Source: Nocardioides plantarum
GTDB taxonomy: Bacteria; Actinomycetota; Actinomycetes; Propionibacteriales; Nocardioidaceae
Reading direction: 5' to 3'
Length of the DNA: 64,000 nt
Assembly: GCF_006346395.1 (NCBI RefSeq)
Contig: NZ_VDMS01000001.1
Coordinates: forward strand, 620,001 to 684,000
Of this stretch, positions 36,348 through 46,567 are shown one piece after another (the stretch's first letter is position 1; every line of letters begins with the position of its first letter). Below the pieces are notes generated by a model, which made no database searches, was not told the origin of the DNA, and was given only the letters and a program-made list of their open reading frames with translations. The position numbers were made by a program, and so were the translations under genes.

Positions 36348-37128
36348 ATGCCGTGCGGCGGGCCCGTTCCTTCGCACCAAGCCGATGGGCTCCGGGTTGG
36401 CGACTCTCCGCTGTGAGGCTTGTACCAGTAGCGCACCTGATGGCGGTGTGGCTGCGTTGCGGCGATGCGAATCAAGACTTGAAGCCCGTGCCGTATCCGA
36501 GTCGTCCGGCGCTGGAGCCGTTGCCGGAGTTCGTGGGGACGTCGGGTAAGCGCGGGCAGACGGCCATCCCGTGCCTGTGATGTACGGCTGCGACGACCAC
36601 GACTGATCACAAGTCGACACCTGCCGACCTACACAATCACCATCAAAACCGGTACCAACGCACACACGATCACCAACCGAACCTGCGCCGGAACGCCGAG
36701 CACGCCATATCCTTGGCCGATCACCCTGACGACTGACGACACCAACAAGTCAGTCGTCACCGTCACGGCCACCGACCGGGCGAGCACCGTCCCTACCACC
36801 GTGACCTGAACCTACATGCCAGCGACGTGCTCACTTCTGCCACTATTGCCGTTCTGCCAATGACCGCCAGCGCAGTCACCTCACTCACGTGAATGTGCTG
36901 AGTGACCACTCGAACGCCCAGCAACACTGGGGCACCAAACCGGCCACCGGCCGCTCCAACGAAGCAACTCGGGTTGAGACGTGGCCACGTCTCGCCCCGC
37001 GTCCAGCAACCGCGCTGAATATGCGTCTCGCGAGTCCTCCGGGGATCCGTCGGACCGCTCGGCTAACGTGTGCCTACGTCGATGGTGATCGACGGCGACA
37101 CTCGTTTCTGCAGGTCAGAGTTGGTGGC
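36348..37128. other. gene-poor right edge of island with possible secreted-protein relic
   Basis: About 780 bases without a convincing gene. A short open stretch around 36,615..36,809 reads as a Thr/Val-rich beta-strand sequence (YTITIKTGTN, VVTVTATDR) ending in TGA, like the tail of an Ig-like surface protein, but it lacks a start and partner sequence. The rest shows stops in all frames. G+C is lower than in core genes. guaA begins its 3' end at 37129. Confidence 0.4.
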
Positions 37129-38706
<1,578 letters not shown>

Positions 38707-38718
38707 GGTCGAAGGGTA
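38707..38718 (-). promoter_or_regulatory. leaderless -10 box of guaA
   Basis: Minus-strand TACCCT, six bases (TCGACC), then the ATG at 38706. Confidence 0.6.
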
Positions 38719-38743
38719 TCGAGGCCCGCGCCCACGCCGTTCC

Positions 38744-38755
38744 TAGACTCCCTGC
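38744..38755 (+). promoter_or_regulatory. leaderless -10 box of rraA
   Basis: TAGACT, six bases (CCCTGC), then the ATG at 38756. Only 25 bases separate it from the opposing guaA -10 box. Confidence 0.6.
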
Positions 38756-39250
38756 ATGACTCCCCCCGCAGACCAGCCCGCCGAGTTCGTCGCCACCGCC
38801 GACCTCCACGACGAGCACGGGGACGCGCTCGGGTCGTGCGACCTGCAGCTGCGCCAGTACGGCGGGAGGACGAGGTTCCGGGGCGAGGTCGTCACGCTGC
38901 GCTGCCACGAGGACAACGTGCTGGTGCGCCAGACGCTCTCGGAGCCGGGGCACGGCAAGGTGCTGGTCGTCGACGGCGACGGCTCGCTGCACCGGGCGCT
39001 GATGGGCGACGTGATCGCCGACCTCGCCGTCGGCAACGGCTGGGAGGGCGTCGTCATCCACGGCGTCGTCCGCGACTCCGCCCTGCTCGCCGGGCTCGAC
39101 CTCGGCGTGAAGGCCCTCGGCACCAATCCGCGCAAGAGCACCAAGCACGGCACGGGTGAGCGCGACGTGCCGGTGGCCTTCGGCGGCGTGGTCTTCACCC
39201 CGGGCGCGACGCTGGTCAGCGACGAGGACGGCGTGGTCGTGCTGCCGTAG
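38756..39250 (+). CDS. rraA: RraA family protein (4-hydroxy-4-methyl-2-oxoglutarate aldolase type)
   Basis: 164-aa trimeric-fold protein of the RraA/HMG-aldolase family. It shows [40 protein letters not shown] (about 78-96), the aldolase-type [31 protein letters not shown] with its Arg-Asp pair, and [23 protein letters not shown]. In E. coli RraA inhibits RNase E; many relatives are aldolases or decarboxylases, and the retained Arg-Asp suggests enzymatic ability. Its promoter opposes guaA. It ends five bases before the convergent quinone oxidoreductase stop. Confidence 0.92.
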   Translation: MTPPADQPAEFVATADLHDEHGDALGSCDLQLRQYGGRTRFRGEVVTLRCHEDNVLVRQTLSEPGHGKVLVVDGDGSLHRALMGDVIADLAVGNGWEGVVIHGVVRDSALLAGLDLGVKALGTNPRKSTKHGTGERDVPVAFGGVVFTPGATLVSDEDGVVVLP

Positions 39251-39255
39251 CCCCG

Positions 39256-40188
39256 TCAGGGGATCAGGGCCAGCTTGCCGCCGGGGTGCTGCTGCTGGAG
39301 CAGCGTGGCTGCTTGGACGGCGTCGGCCAGGGCGAAGGTGCGCGCCATCGGGACCACCAGCCGCCCGGCCGCGGCGAGGTCGACCAGGTGGGCGCGGACG
39401 CCGTCGCGGAAGGCCGCGCTGGCCGGCATCGCCCCGCCGATCGCCCGGAACCCGTCGGTGCCTGCTCGGGCGGGCGCCGCGATCGTGACGATGCGGTCGC
39501 GGTCGGCGACCAGGGCGAGCGAGACGTCGACGGCCTCGTCGGTGCCGACGCAGTCGAGGGCGGCCACGACGCCGTCGGGCGCGAGCTCGCGGATCCGCTG
39601 CTCGAGCCCGTCGCCGTACTCGACGGGCGTGCCGCCGAAGCGGCGTACGACGTCGGCGCGCGCGGCGCCCGCCGTGCCGACCACGCGAGCGCCGAGGAGC
39701 GCGGCCTGCTGGAGCACGCTGACGCCGACCGCACCCGAGGCACCGTGCACGAGGATGGTGTCGCCGTCGGCGACCCCGGTCACGTGGAGCATCTCGGCCG
39801 CGGTGGTGCCGGCCAGGAGAAGGTTGGCGGCCTCGGGGAACGACAGGCGCGGCGGCTTGGCGAACACGTCGCGCGCCGGCACGGTCAGCTCCGTGGCCCA
39901 GCCGCCCACGACCCGGAAGGCCAGCACCTCGTCACCGACCGCCACGGCGCCCGAGGCGATGGCGGTGTCGGGCCCGACCGCGCTCACGACCCCGGCGACC
40001 TCGTAGCCGAGGCGCTTGGGGAAGTCGGCGGCGTCACCGCGGGCCACGTGCTTGGCGTCGGCCGGGTTGAGCCCGGCAGCGCGTACGGCGATCGTCACCT
40101 CGCCCTGCCGCGGCGGCGCGAGGTCGTGCTCGACCAGCTCGAGGACGTCGAGGCCGCCAGGACGGGTCGCGATCCAGCACTGGGCCAT
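39256..40188 (-). CDS. NADP-dependent quinone-type oxidoreductase (MDR family)
   Basis: 310-aa medium-chain dehydrogenase/reductase. It shows the GroES-like domain (AGLNPADAKHVARGDAADFPKRLGYEVAGVV), the Rossmann motif ILVHGASGAVGVSVLQQAALLGARVVGT (about 145-170), and no Cys or His zinc ligands, so it belongs with the zinc-less quinone oxidoreductases. The start MAQCWIA was chosen because TACGGT lies exactly six bases upstream; an in-frame ATG 81 bases earlier would add a proline-rich tail not seen in the family. It probably reduces quinones or enones; the substrate is unknown. Confidence 0.88.
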   Translation of the reverse strand: MAQCWIATRPGGLDVLELVEHDLAPPRQGEVTIAVRAAGLNPADAKHVARGDAADFPKRLGYEVAGVVSAVGPDTAIASGAVAVGDEVLAFRVVGGWATELTVPARDVFAKPPRLSFPEAANLLLAGTTAAEMLHVTGVADGDTILVHGASGAVGVSVLQQAALLGARVVGTAGAARADVVRRFGGTPVEYGDGLEQRIRELAPDGVVAALDCVGTDEAVDVSLALVADRDRIVTIAAPARAGTDGFRAIGGAMPASAAFRDGVRAHLVDLAAAGRLVVPMARTFALADAVQAATLLQQQHPGGKLALIP

Positions 40189-40200
40189 CAGGCCACCGTA
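40189..40200 (-). promoter_or_regulatory. leaderless -10 box of quinone oxidoreductase
   Basis: Minus-strand TACGGT, six bases (GGCCTG), then the ATG at 40188. Confidence 0.6.
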
Positions 40201-40227
40201 GCCAGGCGGGACGGTCCGCACAGCACC

Positions 40228-40259
40228 CAGCCCCGCCGGGAGGGAGGGTGGCGGGGCTG
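40228..40259 (-). terminator. hairpin downstream of choD
   Basis: Perfect 10-base arms CAGCCCCGCC and GGCGGGGCTG around a 12-base loop, located about 110 bases after the choD stop in its transcription direction. No U-tract. Confidence 0.45.
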
Positions 40260-40294
40260 GCGCGTCCACGTGGATGCGGGCATCACACGGGCAT

Positions 40295-40335
40295 GAACTC
40301 GGCCCTTCGGGAGGGAGCAGGTGTTCACCGAGTTC
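40295..40335. repeat. inverted repeat after choD
   Basis: Arms GAACTCGG (40295..40302) and CCGAGTTC (40328..40335) around 25 bases. A second possible stop structure between choD and the next gene. Confidence 0.35.
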
Positions 40336-40371
40336 GTGGGTTCAACGAGGCTCCCGCGAGGGGGTTACGCC

Positions 40372-42087
40372 TCAGGACACCTTGACGATGGGCAGCCGGA
40401 GCGCACCGGACGCGGTCGGCGGCACCGCGGGGTGACGGGGCTGCACGGGCTCGACCCGGCGGTAGTCCTCACCGAGGGCGGGCCGCTGGTCGACGTCGCC
40501 CTTGTTGGGCCACAGCGCCATGGCCCGCTCGGCCTGGGCGGTGATCGTGAGCGACGGGTTGACGCCCAGGTTGGCCGAGATCGCCGAGCCGTCGGCGACG
40601 TGGAGGCCGGGGTGGCCGAAGACCCGCTGGTAGGGGTCGACAACGCCCTCCTCGGGCGAGGTGCCGATCGCGCAGCCACCGATGAAGTGGGCGGTCAGCG
40701 GCATGTTGAAGGGCTCCCCGATGTTGCCACCGGGCGTGCCCCCCGTGATGCCGGCGATCCGGCGTACGGCCTCGTTGGCGACCGGGATCCAGGTCGGGTT
40801 GGGCGCGCCGTGTCCCTGGCGCGACGTCATCCGCCAGCCGAGCAGGGACTTCTTGCCGTAGGTGGTGATCGAGTTGTCGAGGCTCTGCATCACCAGGGCG
40901 ATCACGGTGCGCTCGGACCAGTGCTGCATGTCGTAGAGCTCGCGGATGTTGGCGCGCTGCTTCCACAGCTCCTTGAGCCAGGACTGCCAGCGGGGCACGT
41001 CGCCGTCGCCGTCGGTGAGGACGGTCTGCATCAGGGCCATCGTGTTGTAGCCCTTGCCGTAGCGGCAGGGCTCGATGTGGGTGTGCTCGTCGGGGTGGAA
41101 GCTCGACGTGATCGCGACGCCGTAGGAGTAGTCGGTCTTGTCGGTCCTGGGAGCGATCGCGCCGAGGATCGACTCGGAGTTGGTGCGCGACAAGAAGCCC
41201 AGCCGGTCGGACAGGCGGGGCAGGTGACCCTCGTCCTTCATCCGGTGGAGCAGCTTCTGGGTGCCGAGCGAGGCGGCCGCCATCACGACGTGCTCGGCGG
41301 TGATCGTGCGGGTGTTCTTGGCGGTGGCGCGCTTGGCCTTGGTGTACTTGACCTTGACCTCGTAGCCACCCTGCGCGCGCGGGCTGATGCGGGTCACGGT
41401 GGTCAGCGGGAGCACCCGGGCACCGCGCTTCTCGGCGAGGTAGAGGTAGTTCTTGACCAGCGTGTTCTTGGCGTTGTGGCGACAGCCCGACATGCACTCG
41501 CCGCAGTTGAGGCAGGCGTTGCGGCTCGGGCCCTCGCCGCCGAAGAACGGGTCCTCGACCTGCTCGCCGGGCTTGGCGGACGGACCACCGAAGAACACGC
41601 CCACCGGGGTCGGGTGGAACGTGTCGGCGACGCCCATGTCGCTGGCGACCTTCGCCATGACGTCGTCGGCCGGGGTGTGCACGGGGTTGTCGACCACGCC
41701 GAGCATCCGCTTGGCCTGGTCGTAGTAGGGGGCCAGCTCGTCCTTCCAGTCGGTGATGCCGGACCACTGCGGGTCCTTGTAGAACTGGTCGAGCGGCTCG
41801 TAGAGCGTGTTGGCGTAGACGAGGGACCCACCGCCGACCCCGGCGCCGGCGACGATCAGGGTGTCGCGCAGCGCGTCGATGCGCTGGATGCCGTAGCAGC
41901 CGATAGCCGGGGCCCACAGGTAGCGCTTGAGGTCGAAGGTGCCCGAGGCGAAGTCCTTGTCCTCGAAGCGCGGACCGGCCTCGACCACGCCGACCGTGTA
42001 GCCCTTCTCGATCAGCCGGAGGGCGGCCACGGACCCACCGAAGCCGGAGCCGATGACGAGTACGTCGAAGTCGAAGTCGTTGCTCAT
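40372..42087 (-). CDS. choD: cholesterol oxidase ChoD-like GMC oxidoreductase
   Basis: 571-aa FAD flavoenzyme very similar in layout to M. tuberculosis ChoD (Rv3409c, 578 aa). The N-terminal FAD motif is FDVLVIGSGFGGSVAALRLIEKGY, followed by GCYGIQRIDALRDTLIVAGAGVGGGSLVYANTLYEP, the Cys-rich CLNCGECMSGCRHNAKNTLVKNYL, RTNSESILGA, WSERTVIALVMQSLDNSITTY and ISANLGVNPSLTITAQAERAMALWPNKGD. Purified actinobacterial homologues oxidise 3-hydroxysteroids, though the true role of ChoD is debated. It overlaps the upstream aldehyde dehydrogenase gene (ATGA), so the two form an operon. In M. tuberculosis choD lies beside guaB3 and guaB2; here those genes are 20 kb away, separated by inserted cargo. Confidence 0.95.
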   Translation of the reverse strand: MSNDFDFDVLVIGSGFGGSVAALRLIEKGYTVGVVEAGPRFEDKDFASGTFDLKRYLWAPAIGCYGIQRIDALRDTLIVAGAGVGGGSLVYANTLYEPLDQFYKDPQWSGITDWKDELAPYYDQAKRMLGVVDNPVHTPADDVMAKVASDMGVADTFHPTPVGVFFGGPSAKPGEQVEDPFFGGEGPSRNACLNCGECMSGCRHNAKNTLVKNYLYLAEKRGARVLPLTTVTRISPRAQGGYEVKVKYTKAKRATAKNTRTITAEHVVMAAASLGTQKLLHRMKDEGHLPRLSDRLGFLSRTNSESILGAIAPRTDKTDYSYGVAITSSFHPDEHTHIEPCRYGKGYNTMALMQTVLTDGDGDVPRWQSWLKELWKQRANIRELYDMQHWSERTVIALVMQSLDNSITTYGKKSLLGWRMTSRQGHGAPNPTWIPVANEAVRRIAGITGGTPGGNIGEPFNMPLTAHFIGGCAIGTSPEEGVVDPYQRVFGHPGLHVADGSAISANLGVNPSLTITAQAERAMALWPNKGDVDQRPALGEDYRRVEPVQPRHPAVPPTASGALRLPIVKVS

Positions 42088-43709
42088 GCGCGTCCCAGCT
42101 TCTTCATGATCGTGAGGTTGGCGGTCATCATCTTGGCGTAGGTCTCGTCGGACATCCCGAGCATCGGCGCGAACCGGATCAGCCGCTGCGTGGCGACCGA
42201 CTGCGACTCGGTGTAGCGGTGGATGCCCTCGCTGCCCTGGCGGCGGCCCATCCCCGACTCGCGCATGCCGCCCATCGGGGAGTCGATGCTGGCGAACGTC
42301 GCGCCGAACGCCTCGTTGATGTTGACGGTGCCGCACCTGACGTGACGGGCGATGGCGCGGGCCCGGTCGCCGTCCTGGCTGTAGATCGAGGCGTTGAGGC
42401 CGTAGTCGCCGTCGTTGGCCCGGGCGACCGCGTCGGCCTCGTCGTGGAACCGGTAGAGCGACACCACGGGGCCGAAGGTCTCGCGTCCGAAGCACGTCAT
42501 CTCGGGCGTGACCCCCTCGAGGATCGTGGGCTCGTAGTAGTAGGGCCCCAGGTCGGGCCGGGCCCGACCGCCGGTCAGCACCCGCGCCCCCTTGGCGACG
42601 GCGTCGTCGACGTGGGCGGCGACGGTGTCGAGCTGGTCCTGGCTGATCAGCGAGCCCATGTCGTTCTCCCAGGCCAGGGTGGCGCCGAGCGTCATCGCCT
42701 GGGTACGGGCGACGAAGCGCTCGACGAACCGGTCGTAGACCTGGTCGGCCACGAACATCCGCTCCATCGAGACGCAGAGCTGGCCGGCGTTGGAGAACGA
42801 GGCGCGTACGGCGCCCTCGGCGGCCTTCTCGAGGTCGGCGTCGCGCAGCACGAGCAGGGGGTTCTTGCCGCCGAGCTCGAGCGAGCAGCCGATCAGCCGC
42901 TCGGCGCACTGCGCCGCGATGAGCCTCCCGGTGGCGGTCGAGCCGGTGAAGCAGACGTAGTCGGCGCGCTGGACGATCGGCCCGCCGATCTCGGGCCCCC
43001 CGCCGGCGACGACCTGCCACAGGCCCTTCGGGAACCCCGCCTCGTCGAGCAGCCGGGCGCCGAGCAGCGCGGTGAGCATCGTCTGGGCGTCGGGCTTGGT
43101 GACCACGGCGTTGCCGGCCAGCAGTGCCGGGAGCCCGTCGCACAGCGCCATCGTGAAGGGGTAGTTCCACGGCGAGATGATGCCGACGACGCCCTTGGGG
43201 ACCCGGTTGACCTCGACCCGCGTGAGGCCGGGTACGACGCCGAGCCTGCGCCGGGTGTCGAGGTGGCGGTGGGCGGTGCGTGCGTAGTAGCGGGCGGTGA
43301 GCGCGATGTGGAGCGGCTCGTCGAACGCGTGCTTGCGGGCCTTGCCCGACTCGAGCACGGTCAGGTCGATGATCTCGTCCTGCCGCTCGAGGACCAGGTC
43401 GTGCAGGCGCAGCAGCATCGCGGCCCGCTCGTCGATCGGCGTACGCGCCCAGGCGGCCTGCGCACGACGGGCCCGGACGAACGCCTCGGCCACGTCGTCC
43501 TCGCTCGACTGCGGGATGTGCGCGAGCGGGGCGCCGTCGAGCGGGCTGCGCACCGCGGCGGTGCGACCGGTGGTGGCCACCAGCCGCGAGGTGAGGCCCG
43601 CGACGTAGTCGGGCTCGAGCGCGTAGACGGCGGTGGGGTCGTGCTCGGGATCGGCCGGCCCCTCGACCAGTGGTCCACCTGCGGGCATCGGGTTCTGGGG
43701 CGGGGCCAT
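42084..43709 (-). CDS. gabD2: succinate-semialdehyde dehydrogenase, GabD2-like
   Basis: 541-aa NAD(P)-dependent aldehyde dehydrogenase resembling mycobacterial GabD2. Motifs are GIISPWNYPFTMALCDGLPALLAGN (about 162-186), the catalytic Glu in CSLELGGKNPLLVL, the catalytic Cys in SFSNAGQLCVSMERMF, and ETFGPVVSLYRF. The C-terminal tail (QRLIRFAPMLGMSDETYAKMM) is longer than in most relatives. The gene is leaderless, TACTCT being six bases before the ATG, and is coupled to choD by an ATGA overlap. It may oxidise an aldehyde formed in the same pathway; succinate semialdehyde is the best guess from family. Confidence 0.88.
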   Translation of the reverse strand: MAPPQNPMPAGGPLVEGPADPEHDPTAVYALEPDYVAGLTSRLVATTGRTAAVRSPLDGAPLAHIPQSSEDDVAEAFVRARRAQAAWARTPIDERAAMLLRLHDLVLERQDEIIDLTVLESGKARKHAFDEPLHIALTARYYARTAHRHLDTRRRLGVVPGLTRVEVNRVPKGVVGIISPWNYPFTMALCDGLPALLAGNAVVTKPDAQTMLTALLGARLLDEAGFPKGLWQVVAGGGPEIGGPIVQRADYVCFTGSTATGRLIAAQCAERLIGCSLELGGKNPLLVLRDADLEKAAEGAVRASFSNAGQLCVSMERMFVADQVYDRFVERFVARTQAMTLGATLAWENDMGSLISQDQLDTVAAHVDDAVAKGARVLTGGRARPDLGPYYYEPTILEGVTPEMTCFGRETFGPVVSLYRFHDEADAVARANDGDYGLNASIYSQDGDRARAIARHVRCGTVNINEAFGATFASIDSPMGGMRESGMGRRQGSEGIHRYTESQSVATQRLIRFAPMLGMSDETYAKMMTANLTIMKKLGRA

Positions 43710-43721
43710 ATACCGAGAGTA
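43710..43721 (-). promoter_or_regulatory. leaderless -10 box of gabD2-choD operon
   Basis: Minus-strand TACTCT, six bases (CGGTAT), then the ATG at 43709. An outlying GTGACC/GGTCAC pair flanks the upstream region near 43,723 and 43,753. Confidence 0.58.
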
Positions 43722-43807
43722 TGTGACCAGCGTCTCCGAGGCTACCGATCGGTCACTTTTGTGGTTCTTTACATGGGACGGGTGGTTGTCAATCGGTGTG
43801 ACCCCGG

Positions 43808-43905
43808 TGGGAGTTTCACCACCGACGTGGTGAAACTCCCACGTCTATGACGAAGGTTCGTCGAGGCGGCGGGAGTTTCACCGCCGAGGTGGTGAAACTC
43901 CCAAC
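43808..43905. repeat. GGGAGTTTCACC palindromic element, copy 3 (family A)
   Basis: 98 bases: palindrome GGGAGTTTCACCACC with its complement, central mini-hairpin GACGAAGGTTCGTC, second palindrome GGGAGTTTCACCGCC with its complement. The central hairpin differs from copies 1 and 2 in compensating positions. It lies between two tandem minus-strand genes, after the aldehyde dehydrogenase stop. Confidence 0.9.
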
Positions 43906-43957
43906 GCCTCACCGCCGCCCATTCGGGCGCTCAGCCACCTGCCACCTGCGACCGACG

Positions 43958-45412
43958 TCAACCCGCGGGCGCCTCGAGGTAGATCGACTTCAGCTCGGTG
44001 TACTGACCCAGCCCCTCGGGGCCGAACTCGCGCCCCAGGCCGGAGGCCTTGTAGCCGCCGAACGGCGCGGCGAAGTCCATCGTGTAGGTGTTGACGCCGT
44101 ACGTGCCGGTGCGCACGCGGCGGGCGACGTCGAGCCCGGCGGCCTGGTCGCCGGTCCACACGGTGCCGGCCAGGCCGTAGTCGGAGTCGTTGGCGATCCG
44201 GACCGCGTCGTCGACGTCGTCGAAGGGGATGACCGAGAGGACCGGGCCGAAGATCTCCTCCTGGGCGATTCGCATCCGGTTGTCGACGTCGGCGAACACC
44301 GTCGGGCGGACGTACCAGCCGCGGTCGAGCCCGTCGGGCCGACCGTTGCCGCCGGCCACGAGGCGGGCGCCCTCCTCCTGGCCGATCGCGATGTACTTCT
44401 CGACTCGCTCCTGCTGGCGCTGGGCGACCATCGGACCGATCTCGGTGGCGGGGTCCATGGGGTCGCCGACCTGCATGCCGCTCACAGCCTCGGCGAGCGC
44501 GTCGACCACCTCGGCGTAGCGCGTGCGGCTGGCCAGGATGCGGGTCTGCGCGACGCACGCCTGGCCAGAGTTCATCAGCGCGGTGAACTTCAGGCCCTCG
44601 ATCGCGATGCCCAGGTCGGCGTCGTCGAGCACGATCGCCGCCGACTTGCCGCCGAGCTCGAGGCTCACCCGCTTGAGCTGCTGACCGCAGACCGCGGCGA
44701 TCTTGCGGCCGGCGTCGGTCGAGCCGGTGAAGGCGACCTTGTCGACGCCGGGGTGGGCGACGAGGTGCTCGCCGACCTCGCGGCCGCCGGCGACGATGTT
44801 CACGACGCCCGCCGGTACGCCGGCCTCCCGGAGCAGCTCGGCCATCAGGTAGCCGTCGAGCGGTGTCTCGGGCGCCGGCTTGACCACGACGGTGCAGCCG
44901 GCGAGCAGGGCCGGGATCACCTTGGACATGATCGTGAACTGCGGGACGTTCCACGGCGGGATGGCGGCCACGACCCCGACCGGCTCGCGGCGCACCATCA
45001 CGGGCGTGCCGAGGACGCCGGTGCGGGTCTCCTCCCACGGGTAGTCGCGGGCGATGCCGAGGAACGCCTCGATCTGCATCCACGGCGCCGGCGACTGCGC
45101 GAGGTTGGCGAACGACGTCGGCGAGCCCATCTCGGTGGTGATCAGGTCGGCCATCTCGGCCAACCTCCCGGCGTACAGCCCGGAGAAGACCTGGACGACG
45201 TCGATGCGCTCCTGCGGCGTCAGGCGCGGCCACGGGCCGTGGTCGAAGGCCCGACGGGCGGCGGCCACCGCGGCGTCGATGTCGGCCGGTGTGCCCTCCG
45301 GGACGGTTGCCACGACCTGCTCGGAGTGGGGCGACACCACCTGGATGGTCCGGCCCGAGGCGGGGGCGGTCCAGGTGCCGTCGATGAAGAAGGCGTCGCG
45401 GTCGAGGGTCAT
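43958..45412 (-). CDS. aldehyde dehydrogenase family protein
   Basis: 484-aa NAD(P)-dependent aldehyde dehydrogenase. Motifs are VVAAIPPWNVPQFTIMSKVIPALLAGCTVVVKP (about 148-180), catalytic Glu in VSLELGGKSAAIVL, catalytic Cys in MNSGQACVAQTRIL, and EIFGPVLSVIPFDD. GGAG lies eight bases before the ATG. It is the last gene of a three-gene operon headed by the phosphotransferase-like gene at 47712, whose promoter holds a KstR-like operator. It probably oxidises an aldehyde produced in lipid or steroid side-chain breakdown; this is inferred from context. Confidence 0.9.
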   Translation of the reverse strand: MTLDRDAFFIDGTWTAPASGRTIQVVSPHSEQVVATVPEGTPADIDAAVAAARRAFDHGPWPRLTPQERIDVVQVFSGLYAGRLAEMADLITTEMGSPTSFANLAQSPAPWMQIEAFLGIARDYPWEETRTGVLGTPVMVRREPVGVVAAIPPWNVPQFTIMSKVIPALLAGCTVVVKPAPETPLDGYLMAELLREAGVPAGVVNIVAGGREVGEHLVAHPGVDKVAFTGSTDAGRKIAAVCGQQLKRVSLELGGKSAAIVLDDADLGIAIEGLKFTALMNSGQACVAQTRILASRTRYAEVVDALAEAVSGMQVGDPMDPATEIGPMVAQRQQERVEKYIAIGQEEGARLVAGGNGRPDGLDRGWYVRPTVFADVDNRMRIAQEEIFGPVLSVIPFDDVDDAVRIANDSDYGLAGTVWTGDQAAGLDVARRVRTGTYGVNTYTMDFAAPFGGYKASGLGREFGPEGLGQYTELKSIYLEAPAG

Positions 45413-45436
45413 GAGGTTCTCCGTTGTCGTGGCGGG

Positions 45437-46567
45437 CTAGGGGGCGAGGGTGAACCAGTCGGCGAAGCCCGACGGGTCGTGACGGCCGATGGCGCCGTGC
45501 TCGAACAGGCCCCATCCCTCCTGGCCGTCGAGGGTCGCGCGGCCGACGTGGTCGACGACGCCGAACATCACACGGCCGGCGACGTCGGGCGCGGTCATGT
45601 CGTAGGTGACGCGCTCGGTGAACCCGGCGCCCTTCCAGAGGCCGTGGCTCCAGTCGGAGTCGCCGCCGTAGCCGCCACCGACGTGGAGCGGGACGGGCAG
45701 CAGCGACTCGACCTCGACGACGAGGGGCTTGCCCTCGGGGGTGGTGCAGGTGATGGTCGCGCCGGTCGGCACGCGGGTGCCGGACCCGTAGCGGACCTGG
45801 ACCTGCGGCCAGCCGAGCTGCTCGATCCGGCCGTCCTTCCAGACGCGGTGGCAGTCGTTGAGGGCGCGGTAGCCGTCGGGCTCCTCCTGGATGATCAGGC
45901 AGATCATGAAGTCGTCGAAGCGCATCGGCACGTAGAGCCACCACATGCCTTCGAACTCGGGGGTCAGCGGGGCACCGGCGGGCGGGGCCTCCCCCACCGG
46001 CCGGATCCCCCAGGAGCGGTCGCGGCTGCCGAGCCACCGGTCGGGGGTGACGGCGATCTCGGTGCCGTCGACGGTGATGTGGCCCTCCCACGTGCCGACC
46101 TGGGCGAAGCGCTGGGCGTCGAGGGTGACCCGCGAGCCGGCGCGCATCACGTGCGGCATCTCCTGCAGGGCCGGGAAGGAGCCGTTCCACGTCAGGTCGG
46201 CGGAGATGCCCTCGGTCTCGTCGAGGACCATCCGCACCTGCTGCAGCGGCTCGACCACCTCGAGCCGGTAGCCACCGACGTGCTGGTTCATCCGGTCGCC
46301 GTCGATGGCGTCGCCGAGGTGGACCGCCGTCTGCTCGTCACCGCGGCGGATCATGAAGAACGCGTCCTTGGTGCCCAGGTTGGGGTAGTAGCCGTGGCCG
46401 AAGATCGCGAAGACGTCGCCGGTGCGGTCGTGGGCGTTGAAGTAGGACCGGTCGTAGAAGTTGCGGTCGCTCGAGGCGGCGTACGCGATCGGCAGCGGGG
46501 CCTGGTGGATCGGGTACTCGTCGAGACCGGTCAGGCCGTGGTGGCTGGGGTTGCGGGGATCGCTCAT
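45437..46567 (-). CDS. lipocalin/AttH-like protein (DUF7064-type), unknown function
   Basis: 376-aa soluble beta-rich protein. It begins SDPRNPSHHGLTGLDEYPIHQ. Repeated strand pairs (YNFYDRSYFNAHDR-like, GYRLEVVEPLQQVRMVLDE, ADLTWNGSFPALQE) and DRSWGIRPVGE suggest the double lipocalin fold of AttH/CrtC or tocopherol-cyclase-like proteins. Relatives are common in actinobacterial steroid and lipid gene clusters without an assigned activity. Its ATG overlaps the upstream phosphotransferase stop by one base (TGATG), and the aldehyde dehydrogenase starts 24 bases downstream. It may bind or isomerise a hydrophobic intermediate. Confidence 0.68.
   Translation of the reverse strand: MSDPRNPSHHGLTGLDEYPIHQAPLPIAYAASSDRNFYDRSYFNAHDRTGDVFAIFGHGYYPNLGTKDAFFMIRRGDEQTAVHLGDAIDGDRMNQHVGGYRLEVVEPLQQVRMVLDETEGISADLTWNGSFPALQEMPHVMRAGSRVTLDAQRFAQVGTWEGHITVDGTEIAVTPDRWLGSRDRSWGIRPVGEAPPAGAPLTPEFEGMWWLYVPMRFDDFMICLIIQEEPDGYRALNDCHRVWKDGRIEQLGWPQVQVRYGSGTRVPTGATITCTTPEGKPLVVEVESLLPVPLHVGGGYGGDSDWSHGLWKGAGFTERVTYDMTAPDVAGRVMFGVVDHVGRATLDGQEGWGLFEHGAIGRHDPSGFADWFTLAP

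Noticed and set aside
36353..36580. 75-codon open frame after the Mrr gene
   Set aside because: No start signal and no similarity I can recognise; probably non-coding island edge.
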